Assembly (NCBI RefSeq): GCF_049747295.1
Contig: NZ_JBMHJM010000001.1
Location: 1,364,001 to 1,428,000, forward strand
Length of the DNA: 64,000 nucleotides
Reading direction: 5' to 3'
Source: Afipia sp049747295
GTDB lineage: Bacteria > Pseudomonadota > Alphaproteobacteria > Rhizobiales > Xanthobacteraceae
Shown: positions 61,902 through 64,000 of the stretch, in pieces
Layout: the number at the start of each line of letters is the position of its first letter
How positions within the stretch are numbered: position 1 is the first letter of the stretch
Translations under genes and position numbers: made by a program
The notes under the pieces: model-generated
Told to the model about the DNA's origin: nothing
Database searches by the model: none
The model's input: only the letters and a program-made list of their open reading frames with translations

Positions 61902-63290
61902 CTAGACCGGTACACGTACGCTTGCGCGCAATCCACCCATCGGGCTGTCGCCAAGCGTGATGTCGCCACCGTGGGATCGGGCAATGTCACGCGCGATCGC
62001 AAGACCAAGCCCGGTGCCGCCCTCATCCTGATTGCGCGCATCATCAAGCCGCAGGAACGGCTTGAACACTTCCTCGCGCATGTTCTGCGGGATGCCCGGA
62101 CCGTCATCATCGATGGTCACGATCAGATAGCGATGATCGCGATGGCCGGTGATGTTGATAGTGTCGGCGTGACGTGCCGCGTTCGACACCAGATTGGCGA
62201 GGCAGCGTTTGAAGGATGCGGGCTTGACCGTCACCACCGGCAGACCGTGGAACGTCACAGTGGCGACGTGTCCTTGCCGCTCGGCGTCGCTGCGCAATTC
62301 CTCCAGCGCCTGTTCCATGTCGGTTGGACGTGCCTGTTCGCCACCGTCTCCGCGCGCAAAGGCAAGATAAGCCTCCAGCATGCCGCTCATTTCGTCGACA
62401 TCCTTGCGCATGCCGTCCACTTCCGGACTGTTGCCGATCAGCGCAAGCTCGAGCTTGAAGCGCGTCAGGATTGTTCGCAGGTCGTGTGAGACGCCCGCCA
62501 ACATGGCCGTGCGCTGCTCGATACTGCGTTCCACGCGCGCCTTCATTTCCATGAAGGCCTGTGCCGCGCGGCGAACTTCACGCGCGCCGCGGGGACGGAA
62601 GTCCGGCGCCTCTCGGCCTTTACCGAAATTCTCCGCGGCATCTGCCAGGCGAAGAATGGGTTTGATCTGATTGCGCAGGAACAATACCGCGACAATCAGA
62701 AGGATCGACGATGTGCCAACCATCCAGAACAGGAAGATTTCCGAATTCGACGCGTAAGCGGCGCTCCGCTGCGCAAACACGCGCATCACGGAGTCATCGA
62801 GTTTGATACGGATTTCCACCAGCGACGAGCGTCCGACCGTGTCGATCCAGAAGGGGCGTCCAATCTGGCGGCCAAGCTGCACCGACAAAGCCTGATCCAG
62901 CAGCGAGAAGAACGGCTTCGGCCCCGGCGGCGGCATATCGTTGACGGGCAGGAAGTCGACAACCAAGCCAAGCCGTTGCTGCGCAATCCGTCGCAGTTGC
63001 GTTCGATCCTTGTCTTGCGGATAGGTCTTGTAGATGTCGATCAGCGAAGCCACGTCCTGCGTGACGGCCTGGGACAGCCGCCGGGTCACAGTGTTCCAAT
63101 GCCGCTCCATGAACACGAACGCGACCACTGACTGGAGGATCACCATCGGAACGATGATGATCAGCAACGCGCGGGCATAAAGCCCCTTCGGCATCATCTC
63201 CTTGAACCAGCGCCCCAGCCATCCGCTCGCGTGAGACACGCCGCGCGAAGCTGTGCGAATGAAGGTGAGGCCGGTGTCGAGCGTGCTCAT
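61902..63290 (-). CDS. EnvZ-like sensor histidine kinase
   Basis: From the ATG at 63288-63290 the protein is 462 residues. TM1 covers about 40-62 (ALLIIIVPMVILQSVVAFVF), a periplasmic domain of about 130 residues follows, then TM2 (IFLFWMVGTSSILLIVAVLF), HAMP, and the kinase core: H-box GVSHDLRTILTRFKLELAL with the phospho-His, N-box LANLVSNAARHA, G1 DDDGPGIPQ, and G2 GGTGLGLAIARDIARSHGG. The signal is unknown; EnvZ-type kinases respond to osmolarity or envelope state. It starts 19 bp after its partner regulator. Confidence 0.93.
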   Translation of the reverse strand: MSTLDTGLTFIRTASRGVSHASGWLGRWFKEMMPKGLYARALLIIIVPMVILQSVVAFVFMERHWNTVTRRLSQAVTQDVASLIDIYKTYPQDKDRTQLRRIAQQRLGLVVDFLPVNDMPPPGPKPFFSLLDQALSVQLGRQIGRPFWIDTVGRSSLVEIRIKLDDSVMRVFAQRSAAYASNSEIFLFWMVGTSSILLIVAVLFLRNQIKPILRLADAAENFGKGREAPDFRPRGAREVRRAAQAFMEMKARVERSIEQRTAMLAGVSHDLRTILTRFKLELALIGNSPEVDGMRKDVDEMSGMLEAYLAFARGDGGEQARPTDMEQALEELRSDAERQGHVATVTFHGLPVVTVKPASFKRCLANLVSNAARHADTINITGHRDHRYLIVTIDDDGPGIPQNMREEVFKPFLRLDDARNQDEGGTGLGLAIARDIARSHGGDITLGDSPMGGLRASVRVPV

Positions 63291-63309
63291 GACAATGTGT
63301 TCCGGCGGC

Positions 63310-64000
63310 TCAAGGCGAAGCGACGAGACGATAGCCGATGCCACGCACGGCTTGCAGGAACAGCGGGTTAGCCGGATCGCGCTCGATCTTGCGCCGCAGC
63401 CGATTGATCTGCACGTCCACCGCACGCTCGTTGGCGTTGCCGTCGCCACCGGTCAGCGCTCCGCGCGGTACGGTTTCGCCGGGCGCAGCCGCGAGAATGC
63501 GCAGCATGTCGCGCTCGCGGTCGGTAAGATGGATCACATTCTCACCGTCGCGCAGTTCGCCGCGCTCGAGGTGATAGACATAAGGACCGAACGCGACCGA
63601 CTCCACGGCGGGCGCCGCAGCCGGCGCGGCACGCTTGAGGATGTTGGCAATGCGCAACACGAGTTCGCGCGGTTCGAAAGGCTTCGCAACGTAGTCGTCG
63701 GCCCCGATCTGCAATCCCTCGATGCGGCTCTCCGCTTCGCTTCGTGCCGTGAGCATGATGATCGGTACTCCGGAATCGGTACGAAGCGAACGCGCGAGAT
63801 CAAATCCGGTCTCGCCCGGCATCATCACGTCGAGAATCAGAAGATCGAAATGCAGGCCGACCAGCTTCGCGCGAGCATCTGCGGCACTCTTCGCCGTGGT
63901 AACACGGTAGCCTTCTCCCGCGAGGAAACGCGACAACAGGTCGCGGATGCGGCGGTCGTCGTCAACCAACAGCAGATGGGGCGCGTCGTCGGCGGGCTCG
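63310..64000 (-). CDS. OmpR-family response regulator, N-terminus cut by window edge
   Basis: At least 230 residues are visible; the frame continues past base 64000, reading EPADDAPHLLLVDDDRRIRDLL near its visible start. The receiver domain shows the acidic pocket (VDDD), phospho-Asp in LLILDVMMPGETGFDL, IIMLTARSEAE and DYVAKPFEPRELVLRI. The C-terminal winged helix has ERDMLRILAAAPGETVPRGAL, ANERAVDVQINRLRRKIE and LQAVRGIGYRLVA. It is the partner of the kinase at 61902. Target genes unknown; the PetR/OmpR type in alphaproteobacteria controls membrane and stress genes. Confidence 0.93.
   Translation of the reverse strand, partial: EPADDAPHLLLVDDDRRIRDLLSRFLAGEGYRVTTAKSAADARAKLVGLHFDLLILDVMMPGETGFDLARSLRTDSGVPIIMLTARSEAESRIEGLQIGADDYVAKPFEPRELVLRIANILKRAAPAAAPAVESVAFGPYVYHLERGELRDGENVIHLTDRERDMLRILAAAPGETVPRGALTGGDGNANERAVDVQINRLRRKIERDPANPLFLQAVRGIGYRLVASP

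Overview
The window is 64 kb of chromosomal DNA from an alphaproteobacterium. Gene content and protein style (DUF992, DUF2336 and DUF1275 proteins, Omp31-type barrels, an extended UvrB, YbjN next to GNAT and proC) point to the Nitrobacteraceae/Bradyrhizobiaceae (Afipia, Oligotropha, Rhodopseudomonas, Bradyrhizobium, Nitrobacter). That placement is from recognition of families, not from a search. I see no rRNA, tRNA, CRISPR array, prophage or intact insertion sequence. Housekeeping genes are spread through the whole window, so this looks like core chromosome with some accessory transport and envelope genes.

Layout. 1-10 kb: a partial conserved gene, purA, a tandem pair of EamA exporters, a Cache-type chemoreceptor, then the serC-orf-serA operon for serine synthesis and a GST. 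10-20 kb: two outer-membrane barrels, a fosmidomycin-resistance-type MFS protein, glmM, an AraC regulator divergent from a third barrel, two tiny paralogous SDPV-motif proteins, an FMN lactate dehydrogenase and two small exported proteins. 20-30 kb: aroE, a DUF1275 membrane protein, an unusual EF-G-like GTPase, tandem DUF992 proteins, an aspartate aminotransferase, a GST, two single-span micro-proteins and an MHS-type MFS carrier. 30-43 kb: a DUF486 protein, a PlsC acyltransferase, an aldo/keto reductase, a CWC protein, a GST, a frameshifted gene, uvrB, a CsaA-like tRNA-binding protein, an exported alpha/beta hydrolase, two SnoaL-like proteins and an exported protein. 43-52 kb: a MaoC pair, DUF4282, ychF, pth, rplY, a DUF2336 protein, a COG0523 zinc GTPase behind a perfect Zur-like palindrome, and an acyltransferase-3. 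52-64 kb: an HD-GYP protein, a tautomerase, YdeI and UbiK-like genes divergent from lgt, a midA-type methyltransferase overlapping pgeF, a lipoprotein, prs (probably with an ATT start), YbjN, GNAT, proC, and an EnvZ/OmpR-type pair cut by the window end.

The most striking unexplained feature is a family of paired intergenic hairpins. Each hairpin is bounded by CTAG on both sides. Two hairpins lie in mirror orientation around a 13-nt linker close to AATCWTRRTTTTG. Each stem has a small bulge, usually 3 nt, always on the arm next to the linker. Stem sequences differ from copy to copy but stay complementary. Copies occur at 9911-9984 (half), 13398-13563, 42880-43046, 45933-46100, 55311-55476 and 55473-55589 (collapsed), with a decayed one at 37811-37882. 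The layout resembles REP/REPIN or BIME repeats, but the covarying stems are unusual and suggest selection on folded DNA or RNA.
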